13,699 nucleotides of DNA from DATIHK01 sp035480775 (GCA_035480775.1 DATIHK010000027.1:1-13699), one strand, 5' to 3'. Counted from the stretch's first letter, positions 1-5,829 are shown. Translations and numbers: made by a program. The notes: generated by a model from the sequence alone, not told the origin.

Positions 1-656
1 CTAAACTTTTATTTAATCCTAAAGCTAGATTTAAAGACTTAAATACGGATTTTTTAACCACTGATCATTTTAGCTATCATATAAAAAATCTTGTGAACCA
101 AGGCTTAATAAAAAAAGATGGAACTGTTTACGCGCTGTCTGCAAAAGGAAAAATGCTCGCTGGAAAGATTGATACTGCAACACACACCATGGAAAAGCAG
201 CCAAAAGTAAGTGTAATTCTTATTCCACATAAAAAATTTGGCAAAGTAGAAAAGTTTTTGGTTCAAGAACGAACCAAAGAACCATACTTTGGTTACTGGG
301 GATTTATTACCGGCAAAGTGAAATTTGGAGAAATTTTACCAGAAACTGCTGCTCGTGAATTAAAAGAAGAGACAGGACTCGAAGGCAAATTTAAATTTTG
401 TTATGAAATTCACGAAATGACTTACGATAAAATTACCGGCGAACAACTCGAAGACAAGTTTTTCCACGCTATTGAATGTTTCGATCTAAAAAACGATCTT
501 CTTGAATCCACAAAAGAAGGGCATAATAAATTTGTAACCGAAAAAGAATTTCGCAAAATGACACCGATTTTTCACGACGAAGTAGATATGCTTACCTGGT
601 TTTTAAAAAAAGATTTTAAGTTTAAAGAATATAAATACATTATCGAAAAATTCTAA
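1..656 (+). CDS. NUDIX hydrolase with N-terminal winged-helix segment (5' end outside window)
   Basis: The frame is open from base 3 to the TAA at 654-656, so the gene starts left of the window. The GTG at 93 is internal. The first roughly 50 visible residues read like a winged helix: TTDHFSYHIKNLVNQGLI followed by YALSAKGKMLAGKI, a recognition helix and wing as in ArsR/PadR-type regulators. The rest is a NUDIX fold with a complete NUDIX box, Gx5Ex7REUxEExGU, at about 312-380 (GKVKFGE, then REL, then EETGL). The Glu residues bind the divalent metal, and the family hydrolyses nucleoside diphosphates linked to another moiety. The substrate cannot be told from sequence. The stop codon overlaps the next ATG (TAATG), implying translational coupling to the alkyltransferase-like gene. 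The fused helix could be a regulatory or nucleic-acid-binding domain, as in NrtR-like proteins, although NrtR carries its winged helix at the other end. Confidence 0.9.
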   Translation, partial: KLLFNPKARFKDLNTDFLTTDHFSYHIKNLVNQGLIKKDGTVYALSAKGKMLAGKIDTATHTMEKQPKVSVILIPHKKFGKVEKFLVQERTKEPYFGYWGFITGKVKFGEILPETAARELKEETGLEGKFKFCYEIHEMTYDKITGEQLEDKFFHAIECFDLKNDLLESTKEGHNKFVTEKEFRKMTPIFHDEVDMLTWFLKKDFKFKEYKYIIEKF

Positions 657-1039
657 TGTCAAAATTTAAAGAAAAAGTTATACAAATAGTTAGCGCAATC
701 CCATACGGAAAAGTGGTCAGTTACGGCCAAGTCGCTGTAATGGCCGGAGTTCCGCGCGCTGCAATACAAGTGGGTTCGGTTTTAAACAAGCTAGAAGCTG
801 AAGTCGAAGTTCCGTGGTGGCGGGTTATAAACAATTCTGGACGAATAACTATTAAAGGATCCATTTTTACTCCGCAAGATCAGCAAGACAAACTCGAAGA
901 AGAAGGCATCGAATTTGTGGAACAATTTAAATGCGAAATAGAAAATTATCGCTGGCGTCCTGATGAGAAAAAATTAAAAGAGTTTAAACTAGAAGATGAA
1001 TACATTTTTAAAACACTGAGCAAATATAATCTTACCTAA
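656..1039 (+). CDS. Alkyltransferase-like protein (MGMT/Ogt DNA-binding domain, no reactive Cys)
   Basis: This 127-residue protein matches the C-terminal DNA-binding domain of O6-alkylguanine-DNA alkyltransferases. It has IPYGKVVSYGQVAVMAG (residues 15-31), a helix-turn-helix at about 20-43, and the active-site block PWWRVIN (53-59) followed by SGRI. The canonical block is PCHRV. Here Trp54 replaces the alkyl-accepting Cys and Trp55 replaces His, so the protein cannot transfer alkyl groups. Alkyltransferase-like (ATL) proteins with PWHRV bind O6-alkylguanine and hand lesions to nucleotide-excision repair, which is the likely role. The residue matching the arginine finger (KAARAVG in the human enzyme) is Ile37 here (PRAAIQVG), so base flipping may differ. 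The ATG overlaps the NUDIX stop by one base, so the two genes form an operon. The C-terminal roughly 35 residues are a charged tail. Confidence 0.82.
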   Translation: MSKFKEKVIQIVSAIPYGKVVSYGQVAVMAGVPRAAIQVGSVLNKLEAEVEVPWWRVINNSGRITIKGSIFTPQDQQDKLEEEGIEFVEQFKCEIENYRWRPDEKKLKEFKLEDEYIFKTLSKYNLT

Positions 1040-1047
1040 ATATTTGG

Positions 1048-1053
1048 TAGACT
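1048..1053 (+). promoter_or_regulatory. -10 box of a probable leaderless promoter for uppP
   Basis: TAGACT lies 6 bases before the uppP ATG and there is no purine-rich ribosome-binding site in between. A start site at or next to the ATG would give a leaderless mRNA. No convincing -35 is seen. Confidence 0.45.
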
Positions 1054-1059
1054 CAATCA

Positions 1060-1914
1060 ATGATCACGTATTTTCAGGCAATAATAATTGGAATATTACA
1101 AGGCATTACTGAGCTCTTTCCAATTTCGAGCCTAGGTCATAGTATTTTACTTCCCAGTCTTCTGGGCTGGAGTTTTCAAGAAAACTCTAAATTCTTTTTA
1201 GATTTTTTGGTCGCTACCCACACAGCAACAGCACTAGTTTTATTTTTCTTTTTTAAAGAAGATTGGTTCAAAATTATTGGCGGATTTTTTAGATCTCTTA
1301 AACAGAGAGAAATTAAAAATTCAGACGCAGATGCAAAGTTAGCTTGGCTTTTGATCGTTGCTACGATCCCAGCCGGAATTATTGGATTGCTTTTTGAACA
1401 ACCAATAAGAAGTCTTTTTGTATCTCCAACCTTTTCGGCAATTTTCTTAACTTTAAATGGAGTTTTGCTGTATTTCGCAGAACTCTTACGCCGCAAGTCT
1501 TTAAGTCGGGTAAATGATCCCGATAAAAATATTGCAAAATTATCTTGGTTTCAAGCCATAAAAGTAGGGACTCTGCAAGTTTTGGCGCTTTTTCCAGGAT
1601 TTTCGCGCACCGGTTCTACACTAGCAGGAAGTTTAATGGTGGGATTAAATCACGAAGACTCTATAAGATTTTCGTTTTTGCTCGCAACTCCTATAATTTT
1701 AGCTGCTTCGGTATTAAAGCTTCCCGACTTAATAACTCCAGAAAATATGCCATATATGGGACAAACGCTTGTCGGCGCAATATTCGCAGGAATTTTTGCA
1801 TACATTTCAGTCAAATTTTTGACCAAGTATTTTGAAAACAATAACCTAAAACCATTTGCAATTTATTGCGTTTTAGCTGGATTGATTAGTAGTATCTTGT
1901 TGCTTGTTAGATGA
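1060..1914 (+). CDS. uppP: Undecaprenyl-diphosphatase
   Basis: This 284-residue polytopic membrane protein belongs to the UppP/BacA family, which dephosphorylates undecaprenyl diphosphate on the outer membrane face. This recycles the lipid carrier for peptidoglycan and other envelope polymers. Both family signatures are present: QGITELFPISSLGHS (residues 14-28), with the metal-binding Glu18 and His27, and the phosphate-binding loop PGFSRTG (179-185), with Arg183. Several hydrophobic helices span the protein, and its length is typical of the family. It follows the alkyltransferase-like gene after a 20-base gap but has its own -10-like box. It ends in TGA, and its last 42 bases overlap the 3' end of the convergent membrane-protein gene. 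Overexpression of this family is associated with bacitracin tolerance. Confidence 0.95.
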   Translation: MITYFQAIIIGILQGITELFPISSLGHSILLPSLLGWSFQENSKFFLDFLVATHTATALVLFFFFKEDWFKIIGGFFRSLKQREIKNSDADAKLAWLLIVATIPAGIIGLLFEQPIRSLFVSPTFSAIFLTLNGVLLYFAELLRRKSLSRVNDPDKNIAKLSWFQAIKVGTLQVLALFPGFSRTGSTLAGSLMVGLNHEDSIRFSFLLATPIILAASVLKLPDLITPENMPYMGQTLVGAIFAGIFAYISVKFLTKYFENNNLKPFAIYCVLAGLISSILLLVR

Positions 1915-2124
1915 AGGACCAGTTTTAAACCAAACAAAAGCTCCTGCTCCCAAAGCCAAAACCAAAGAAGCTAAGCCGTGTTTAAAATGTGTAGTTGCTA
2001 CTCCAACTTCGTATCCCGGTATAAAGTGCGGAAGATTCATAGCGGGTGTAACGAAATAAATAATTGCTAAAACTAAAAAAGCGACTCCGGCTAGTCCAAC
2101 TAATACTAAAAGAAGTTTATTCAT
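1873..2124 (-). CDS. Small two-helix membrane protein, function unknown
   Basis: The protein has 83 residues and two predicted membrane helices (about 3-25 and 50-67). They are joined by a loop containing LPHFIPGY (31-38) and HFKHG (46-50), and there is a short Ser/Gln-rich polar tail. No catalytic motif or named domain is recognised. Similar short proteins with a PHFxPGY-type loop are, to my recollection, common in Patescibacteria genomes; this was not searched. The His residues in the loop could bind metal, but nothing confirms that. The ATG is preceded by a TTGACT/TAAGAC promoter with no ribosome-binding site. The gene end overlaps the uppP end tail to tail by 42 bases, with no hairpin terminator between them. 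Confidence 0.75.
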   Translation of the reverse strand: MNKLLLVLVGLAGVAFLVLAIIYFVTPAMNLPHFIPGYEVGVATTHFKHGLASLVLALGAGAFVWFKTGPSSNKQQDTTNQSS

Positions 2125-2131
2125 GTCATCA

Positions 2132-2159
2132 GTCTTATATATTCTTTAAAAAGAGTCAA
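2132..2159 (-). promoter_or_regulatory. Promoter of the two-helix membrane protein gene, probably leaderless
   Basis: On the minus strand TTGACT (2159-2154) is followed after 16 bases by TAAGAC (2137-2132), which ends 7 bases before the ATG. There is no ribosome-binding site. The -35 match is good and the -10 match is moderate. Confidence 0.45.
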
Positions 2160-2160
2160 A

Positions 2161-2829
2161 CTAATTTTTGAAACTATAAATCAAATAGTTGTTAATTTCA
2201 CCTGCTCCACTTACTAAAGAAAATTCTGCATTGCCAAAAACACTTTTTATTTTCTCGATAAAAGCATTTAAATTTACAGAATCGTTTTTTTTGAATGTAT
2301 AGTTAAATAAAACCAGACCATTTAAATTAGTGGAATTTTTTAAGTCGTTTAAAAACTTGTCGATATTTGGAATTTCTACAAAATAATCACCTTTAAACAT
2401 ATCCGCAAAAATTACATCATATTTTTCGGGACCTTCAATAAATTTAAATCCGTCGGCATTTACTAGCTGGATGTTGTTAATTTTATCTATTTGAAAATAT
2501 TGTTTAGCTAAGTCTATAACGACAGCATCAATTTCTACACAAACCAATCTTGCTTGTGGAAGCGCTTTAGAAACAAAATATACAGCCGTTCCTCCGCCAA
2601 ATCCTAAAAACAATATATTTTGTGCTCGTGGAGCTTTTGAAGCAATAATTTCAGCCGCGAGTTTCCAATATCCACTTTTTGAAAGTATTGAGTTATAAGT
2701 TACCGACTGAGTTCCGCCGTATGTACGTAGCTTTGTGGTACCCAAAATTTTTACAATTTCTATCTTTTCATTATATGGAGTAGAAGTTTCAAAAACCGTT
2801 TTAGGCTGTAAAAAGCCAAATAAGTTCAT
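2161..2829 (-). CDS. Spermidine-synthase-like, SAM-methyltransferase-fold protein
   Basis: The 222-residue protein has a Rossmann-like fold typical of the spermidine synthase/methyltransferase group. The glycine-rich loop is NILFLGFGGGTAVY (71-84), the acidic ribose-binding position is CVEID (97-101), NADGF (124-128) would contact the adenine, and FADMF (141-145) sits where the catalytic Asp motif lies in SpeE. True aminopropyltransferases have a GGDGG loop and a longer N-terminal beta domain. Here the loop is GFGGG and the N-terminus is short, so a polyamine-forming role is doubtful. Annotation as a spermidine-synthase-like protein of unknown substrate is safest. It is monocistronic or followed by the small membrane-protein gene 37 bases downstream, which has its own promoter. 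The ATG at 2829 is supported by TATACT 7 bases upstream. Confidence 0.75.
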   Translation of the reverse strand: MNLFGFLQPKTVFETSTPYNEKIEIVKILGTTKLRTYGGTQSVTYNSILSKSGYWKLAAEIIASKAPRAQNILFLGFGGGTAVYFVSKALPQARLVCVEIDAVVIDLAKQYFQIDKINNIQLVNADGFKFIEGPEKYDVIFADMFKGDYFVEIPNIDKFLNDLKNSTNLNGLVLFNYTFKKNDSVNLNAFIEKIKSVFGNAEFSLVSGAGEINNYLIYSFKN

Positions 2830-2836
2830 TCACTGA

Positions 2837-2842
2837 AGTATA
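2837..2842 (-). promoter_or_regulatory. -10 box of a probable leaderless promoter
   Basis: TATACT on the minus strand ends 7 bases before the ATG of the spermidine-synthase-like gene, with no ribosome-binding site between them. It follows directly after the terminator of the upstream gene, so the gene is an independent unit. Confidence 0.5.
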
Positions 2843-2856
2843 CAGCATCACTTTTA

Positions 2857-2900
2857 GAACAAAGAAAAGGCCAACAATCTGGCGATTATTGGCTCTTTTC
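2857..2900 (-). terminator. Intrinsic terminator of the YggT-family gene
   Basis: The arms at 2884-2900 and 2864-2879 pair almost perfectly (GAAAAG, then GCCAA, then AATC on one side) around a short GCCA loop. On the minus strand the second arm runs into TTTTCTTTGTTC. It lies 25 bases past the stop of the membrane-protein gene. Confidence 0.75.
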
Positions 2901-2924
2901 TCAAGAGTTTATGGGTAGACATGC

Positions 2925-3326
2925 TTAGCTTTTCTGTCCTGAAGCTATGGCTATTAATTGAACTATTCCCCAACCTACAAATGTGTAAACCAGAAGAGCA
3001 ATTAGTGTTGCGGGCTCAAAAACAGATGTTGTGGTAACTCCTTGTGCGTAGTTTTGTGGAAATATTCCGTTGAATAGTGAGACAAACGGCAGAGAAACGC
3101 CGTAAATAAAAGCCACAAACGCACTGCCTGGATTTGCTCCAGCTAATTTAAAGACAAATCGAAAAACTAAAAGCACATCTAAAACTCCAGATACAAAATA
3201 AACAAAATTCTCTAAAGAATTGGTCCTCGACACTGCTACAGGTAAAGTTGTCTCAGTATCTGTACCTGCATCCGTACCTAGATCATTTGTAGAAGTGACT
3301 ACTGTTTCTTTTCTTATTTCTGTCAT
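2925..3326 (-). CDS. YggT-family membrane protein
   Basis: This 133-residue protein resembles the YggT family (PF02325), integral membrane proteins of unclear role. In other bacteria the family is linked to cell-envelope or osmotic functions and sits near cell-division genes. The diagnostic core is FRFVFKLAGANPGSAFVAF followed by IYGVSLPFVSLFNGIF, with about three hydrophobic helices. The N-terminal 35 residues are polar and Thr/Asp-rich, which is unusual for the family and likely a cytoplasmic tail. I chose the ATG at 3326 over the GTG two codons upstream because TACACT ends exactly 6 bases before that ATG, as in other genes of this window. A strong hairpin terminator follows. Confidence 0.8.
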   Translation of the reverse strand: MTEIRKETVVTSTNDLGTDAGTDTETTLPVAVSRTNSLENFVYFVSGVLDVLLVFRFVFKLAGANPGSAFVAFIYGVSLPFVSLFNGIFPQNYAQGVTTTSVFEPATLIALLVYTFVGWGIVQLIAIASGQKS

Positions 3327-3332
3327 AAGCAC

Positions 3333-3338
3333 AGTGTA
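3333..3338 (-). promoter_or_regulatory. -10 box of a probable leaderless promoter for the YggT-family gene
   Basis: TACACT on the minus strand ends 6 bases before the ATG at 3326. No ribosome-binding site lies between, which supports that ATG over the GTG at 3332. Confidence 0.45.
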
Positions 3339-3424
3339 AAACTTTAAGTTGAAAAGTAGGTTAGAAAAAAGCTAAAAGTTTGTAAGAGATTGCCTTCGGC
3401 AAAAAGAGATAAATGCACTATAAG

Positions 3425-3453
3425 TTGTAATTTAGCTGCAAAACCCTTAAAAT
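3425..3453 (+). promoter_or_regulatory. Sigma70-type promoter of the TIM-barrel gene
   Basis: TTGTAA (3425-3430), a 17-base spacer, then TAAAAT (3448-3453). The predicted start near 3460 leaves a leader of about 30 bases containing the AAGGAG ribosome-binding site. Confidence 0.6.
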
Positions 3454-3491
3454 AGCCCAAAATCCGATAACAACTCATAAGGAGTGCAACA

Positions 3492-4205
3492 ATGAGAAAA
3501 TACGGCATAAGCAGTGTGTCGTTGGCTTGGCATTGTCTTGGAAAAAGAGGATATAAAAAACTTCGTCCGATGCTCTCTGATATCGGAGCAGATGGAATTC
3601 AGTTCTTACCCATGCGTGGTTGGCCTTACAGTAAAACAAGTGAAATAGATGACTTGGTTATTTCTGGGGAAGACGCCTGGAATTACGAAACCGGCAGACT
3701 TGCCTGGATCAAGGGATGGACTTGGGCCAGTTTACGATTGCTTCACCTAAAGCTCTATCCAATTCCTTCGCCAACCTACATCGACATGTTTTTGTTTGGT
3801 AAAAAGTATAGCCCGTTTTTTCCAAATGCTATTCAAGTTGAGCACAATCCCAGTATTGAAAGAGCGGCGTTAGAAATAAAACATCCTGACATAAATCTAA
3901 CGTTGGAAGACTATCGAAGACTGGCAAGAGCTGGGAAAAAGTTTGTGATTGACACCGAATATTTTCGGCGCGAAGGCGGACCTAGTTGGCGAGACCTGTT
4001 GAGGGTAATTCCCTGGCAGCAAATTGTATTGATTCACCTGAAATTTAAGAATCAGAATTCTGATTACTACGAACTGCTAGCGTTCTTAAGACTCAATACC
4101 AAATGCCCAGCTATACTAGAGATTTTTCCGAATCGGCTAAGCTACGAAGAAACTGTTGATAAGTACAGCTCGCTTGTGAAAAATGCTCAAATTATGTTGA
4201 GATAG
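3492..4205 (+). CDS. Putative TIM-barrel protein (sugar isomerase / AP endonuclease 2-like)
   Basis: The 237-residue protein has alternating strand and helix segments that suggest a xylose-isomerase-like TIM barrel: GADGIQFLPM near residue 33, QVEHNP near 115, FVIDTEYFRR at 151-160, VLIHLKF at 179-185 and AILEIFPNR at 207-215. Glu117, Asp154, His182 and Glu210 fall at strand ends where this superfamily places metal ligands, but that assignment is an inference. No specific substrate is recognised. The ATG is preceded by AAGGAG (3479-3484). The gene has its own promoter and a strong terminator, so it is monocistronic. Parts of it are richer in GC than the flanking core genes (about 53% by hand count at 3661-3720), which may indicate separate origin. 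Confidence 0.5.
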   Translation: MRKYGISSVSLAWHCLGKRGYKKLRPMLSDIGADGIQFLPMRGWPYSKTSEIDDLVISGEDAWNYETGRLAWIKGWTWASLRLLHLKLYPIPSPTYIDMFLFGKKYSPFFPNAIQVEHNPSIERAALEIKHPDINLTLEDYRRLARAGKKFVIDTEYFRREGGPSWRDLLRVIPWQQIVLIHLKFKNQNSDYYELLAFLRLNTKCPAILEIFPNRLSYEETVDKYSSLVKNAQIMLR

Positions 4206-4219
4206 TTTGTTGTTCAAAA

Positions 4220-4256
4220 CACCCCGCATCGTTTCAAATGCGGGGTGCTTTTTTAT
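4220..4256 (+). terminator. Intrinsic terminator after the TIM-barrel gene
   Basis: A perfect 10-base stem, CACCCCGCAT (4220-4229) with ATGCGGGGTG (4238-4247), has an 8-base loop and is followed by CTTTTTT. It lies 14 bases past the stop codon. Confidence 0.92.
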
Positions 4257-4297
4257 TGTAGTATCGGACTATTTCCTTTACCTGCAGCAAATAGTCC

Positions 4298-4326
4298 TTG
4301 ACATCCCAACGTATATTTGATATAAA
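4298..4326 (+). promoter_or_regulatory. Strong sigma70-type promoter of a non-coding RNA
   Basis: TTGACA (4298-4303), exactly 17 bases, then TATAAA (4321-4326). This is the best promoter match in the window and no reading frame follows it. The predicted start near G4333 coincides with the first base of a hairpin. Confidence 0.8.
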
Positions 4327-4445
4327 TACCTTGTAAGTTCGCAGGAATTTACATCAACATCGCCTTGTCCATAAGGGACGCGTCGTAGGGATGGTCACCT
4401 AAGAAATTTAGGCGCCCCACGGAGCTAAGATCTTATGGAAATCAG

Positions 4446-4480
4446 AACCGGCCAGATTATTGGGTCGGTTTATTGTTTTT
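4446..4480 (+). terminator. First of two tandem terminators
   Basis: AACCGGCC (4446-4453) pairs with GGTCGGTT (4463-4470), one G-U pair, and is followed by TATTGTTTTT. Its right arm is also a perfect complement of the left arm of the next terminator. Confidence 0.7.
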
Positions 4481-4492
4481 AATATACATAAT

Positions 4493-4517
4493 AACCGACC
4501 TTTCAGGTCGGTTTTTT
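4493..4517 (+). terminator. Second tandem terminator
   Basis: AACCGACC (4493-4500) pairs perfectly with GGTCGGTT (4506-4513) around TTTCA and is followed by a T run. This is a typical intrinsic terminator. Confidence 0.85.
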
Positions 4518-4629
4518 GTTCCCTAATTTCAACCTGCCCACAAAAACTGACCGTCGCAAGTCCAAACCAAACCGAACTTTGACAATTTATACAGGAAGGG
4601 TGCTTTAAGAGCATAAATATTTTGCGCTT

Positions 4630-4658
4630 TTGCAGCGCCCTTTCTGGGGAAGTAAAAA
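4630..4658 (+). promoter_or_regulatory. Possible promoter of the membrane-protein/lipoprotein pair
   Basis: TTGCAG (4630-4635), 17 bases, then TAAAAA (4653-4658). The match is only moderate. It would leave a leader of about 33 bases with an AGGAGG site. The preceding 4518-4629 holds a partial hairpin (4596-4603 with 4635-4642) and nothing else recognised. Confidence 0.3.
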
Positions 4659-4697
4659 CTTAAGGACGCAATTAGACAATTGGCTTAGGAGGCCAAC

Positions 4698-5084
4698 ATG
4701 ATCCCAAATCGTGAGACCCGTGAAGGCATGTCGATTACGTTTTGGATGAGCGTAACAGTGATAGCGGTCATCGCTCTCGCCACGTTCATCTCGCTGGTCG
4801 CCTACCCGTACATCTTGAACAAGCAACGGGAAGCGGTTCAGCACAGCCAGCAATACGTCACGTCTCAGGTCACCGCACTTACGACCTTGAAGGCGCAGTA
4901 CGATGTGCTGGAAACCAAGAAAGTTGAGCAAGCCGGCAATGCAGATGTCGTCGCCGCCTACAATGCTCAAGAAAGCGCAATCATCGGCCAGATGTGGGAG
5001 ACCTACAACCTCATCCCCGAAGACGTGCGCAGCCAGGTTGTACCTCAGAACATTCGAACGTTTCTGAGTTCGCATCCGCGGTAA
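4698..5084 (+). CDS. Single-helix membrane protein with coiled-coil segment, function unknown
   Basis: The 128-residue protein has a short basic/acidic N-terminus, one membrane helix at about 14-38 and a Gln/Lys/Glu-rich helical segment at about 40-80 that is likely a coiled coil. A short C-terminal region contains ETYNLIPEDVRSQVVPQNIR (101-120). The topology is that of an anchored periplasmic or extracellular helical protein, superficially like LemA-type proteins, but no family is recognised. The ATG is set by AGGAGG (4687-4692), 5 bases upstream. The codons are GC-rich (about 55% GC by hand count at 4741-4800, against about 28% in a matching stretch of rarA), unlike the core genes. It is followed after 28 bases by the lipoprotein gene, which has the same CTTAGGAGG leader, so the two form an operon. 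Horizontal or phage origin is possible but unproven. Confidence 0.7.
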   Translation: MIPNRETREGMSITFWMSVTVIAVIALATFISLVAYPYILNKQREAVQHSQQYVTSQVTALTTLKAQYDVLETKKVEQAGNADVVAAYNAQESAIIGQMWETYNLIPEDVRSQVVPQNIRTFLSSHPR

Positions 5085-5112
5085 TAGTTCAAGACTGTCT
5101 TAGGAGGACAGA

Positions 5113-5682
5113 ATGAACACTAAATCGCAAGGCATCAAGAATTTCGTTCTCGGCATTTCCGCAGCCCTGTTGGTCGTTTATTTGGTGGCGTGCTCTAGTG
5201 CAGCAAACAGCAAAGAGTCGACACAGGTCAACGATCAGCAACAGGTGTATCTGAACAGCCAGCCGGCTCCGTTTTTCGACTGGAGTTTAGAACGCCACAT
5301 GATGACTGAACTTTACGTCGCGCGCAACAACGCGGTCGCAACGTTCAGCCTCACCTGGGACCCGTATCGCGGTAAAATCTCGTGGTCATGCCCAAGCATC
5401 GGCTACCCGATCCCCGGCGGTACGCAACTCACCAACCCGGAATCGTACGTCTATAGTGGTACTACGCTTCCGCAAGCTGAGCCCAATGGCCTGTACACGC
5501 CTGCAACTTCGGCGGGTACATATGTGATGTGCGTTAACTCCGACGGCACCGTTTCACCGGTTTACGTCGAAGATAATGTGCGCACATTCCCGCAACCGAT
5601 GCAAGAAGTCGATGGACAGCTCGTTCCGGTGCCCAACACCGTTCCGTCACTGAAAATCGACACAACGCAACCGGCCAAGTAA
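5113..5682 (+). CDS. Putative lipoprotein, function unknown
   Basis: The 189-residue protein starts with a lipoprotein signal: basic N-terminus, hydrophobic stretch 11-24, and lipobox LVAC with Cys27, followed by a Ser/Ala/Gln-rich linker. The mature part contains DWSLERHMMTELYVARNN (56-73), SWSCPSIGYPIPGGTQLTNP (90-109) and QAEPNGLY (121-128). Cys93 and Cys140 could form a disulfide outside the cell. The combination looks like a conserved surface-lipoprotein family that I associate loosely with both Patescibacteria and phages; this is recollection only. AGGAGG (5102-5107) sits 5 bases before the ATG. The gene shares the GC-rich character of its upstream partner and probably acts with it at the cell surface. 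A structured 3' segment and a terminator follow. Confidence 0.75.
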   Translation: MNTKSQGIKNFVLGISAALLVVYLVACSSAANSKESTQVNDQQQVYLNSQPAPFFDWSLERHMMTELYVARNNAVATFSLTWDPYRGKISWSCPSIGYPIPGGTQLTNPESYVYSGTTLPQAEPNGLYTPATSAGTYVMCVNSDGTVSPVYVEDNVRTFPQPMQEVDGQLVPVPNTVPSLKIDTTQPAK

Positions 5683-5740
5683 GTAAGCAGTTAGTTTTAA
5701 GATTGGAAAAGTTTACAAAGCAGCGGCTACTAAAGGGGAA

Positions 5741-5823
5741 CCTTGAAATAGTTGACTGTGAAGCAAGCTTCGCCAATCTCATCTCCCAAGTCTGAGTAAC
5801 CTCGAAAGTCAACGCAGACAAGG
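5741..5823 (+). ncRNA. Candidate structured RNA or structured 3' UTR
   Basis: Two nested helices, CCTTG (5741-5745) with CAAGG (5819-5823) and GTTGACT (5751-5757) with AGTCAAC (5807-5813), are separated by a symmetric 5 by 5 internal loop (AAATA / GCAGA). Inside lies a hairpin GTGAAG-CAAG-CTTCGC (5758-5773) and a weaker CTCA/TGAG pair, giving a junction-like fold. A terminator follows directly. No clear own promoter is seen, so it may be the 3' end of the lipoprotein mRNA. No known RNA family fits. Confidence 0.4.
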
Positions 5824-5829
5824 GAACAC

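Larger units (their letters stand above)
4333..4517 (+). ncRNA. Candidate structured non-coding RNA, family not recognised
   Basis: This stretch has no credible gene but follows a consensus promoter and ends in two terminators. The visible helices are: a 5' hairpin GTAAGTTC (4333-4340) with GAATTTAC (4345-4352) around GCAG; a closing stem TCCATAAG (4368-4375) with CTTATGGA (4432-4439); inside it CGTAGGG (4384-4390) with CCCCACG (4415-4421), one mismatch; and inside that CCTAA (4398-4402) with TTAGG (4408-4412). The unpaired joining regions (GGACG, GATGGTCA, GAGCTAAGAT) look like a ligand- or protein-binding core. I compared it from memory with guanidine, fluoride, ZTP, TPP, FMN, SAM, c-di-GMP, SRP, 6S and RNase P signatures and none fits. 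It is either an independent small RNA or a riboswitch-like leader of the membrane-protein/lipoprotein pair downstream. Confidence 0.6.

Noticed and set aside
93..95. GTG at 93 as the start of the NUDIX gene
   Set aside because: The frame is open to the window edge, and the residues before it complete a winged-helix pattern.
1176..1496. Minus-strand open frame inside uppP
   Set aside because: It is a shadow of a well-conserved gene. The same applies to the frames at 1545-1841, 5534-6213, 7165-7482, 9945-10262, 11276-11461, 11590-11781 and those under mutS.
3390..3402. TTGCC-TTC-GGCAA hairpin as a terminator
   Set aside because: It is short, has a 3-base loop and lacks a T run in either direction. 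It lies in the spacer between divergent genes.
4333..4517. Assignment of the RNA to 6S, SRP, RNase P, guanidine, fluoride or ZTP classes
   Set aside because: None of the conserved core sequences I know for these families is present, so I left it unassigned.
4578..4620. TTGACA at 4579-4584 as promoter of the 4698 gene
   Set aside because: No -10-like hexamer occurs at 16-19 bases; the nearest AT-rich box is about 28 bases away.
4605..5075. Minus-strand open frame of 156 codons opposite the membrane-protein gene
   Set aside because: It lies fully under the plus-strand gene, which has AGGAGG, a membrane helix and an operon partner. The minus frame has no ribosome-binding site and an incoherent composition.
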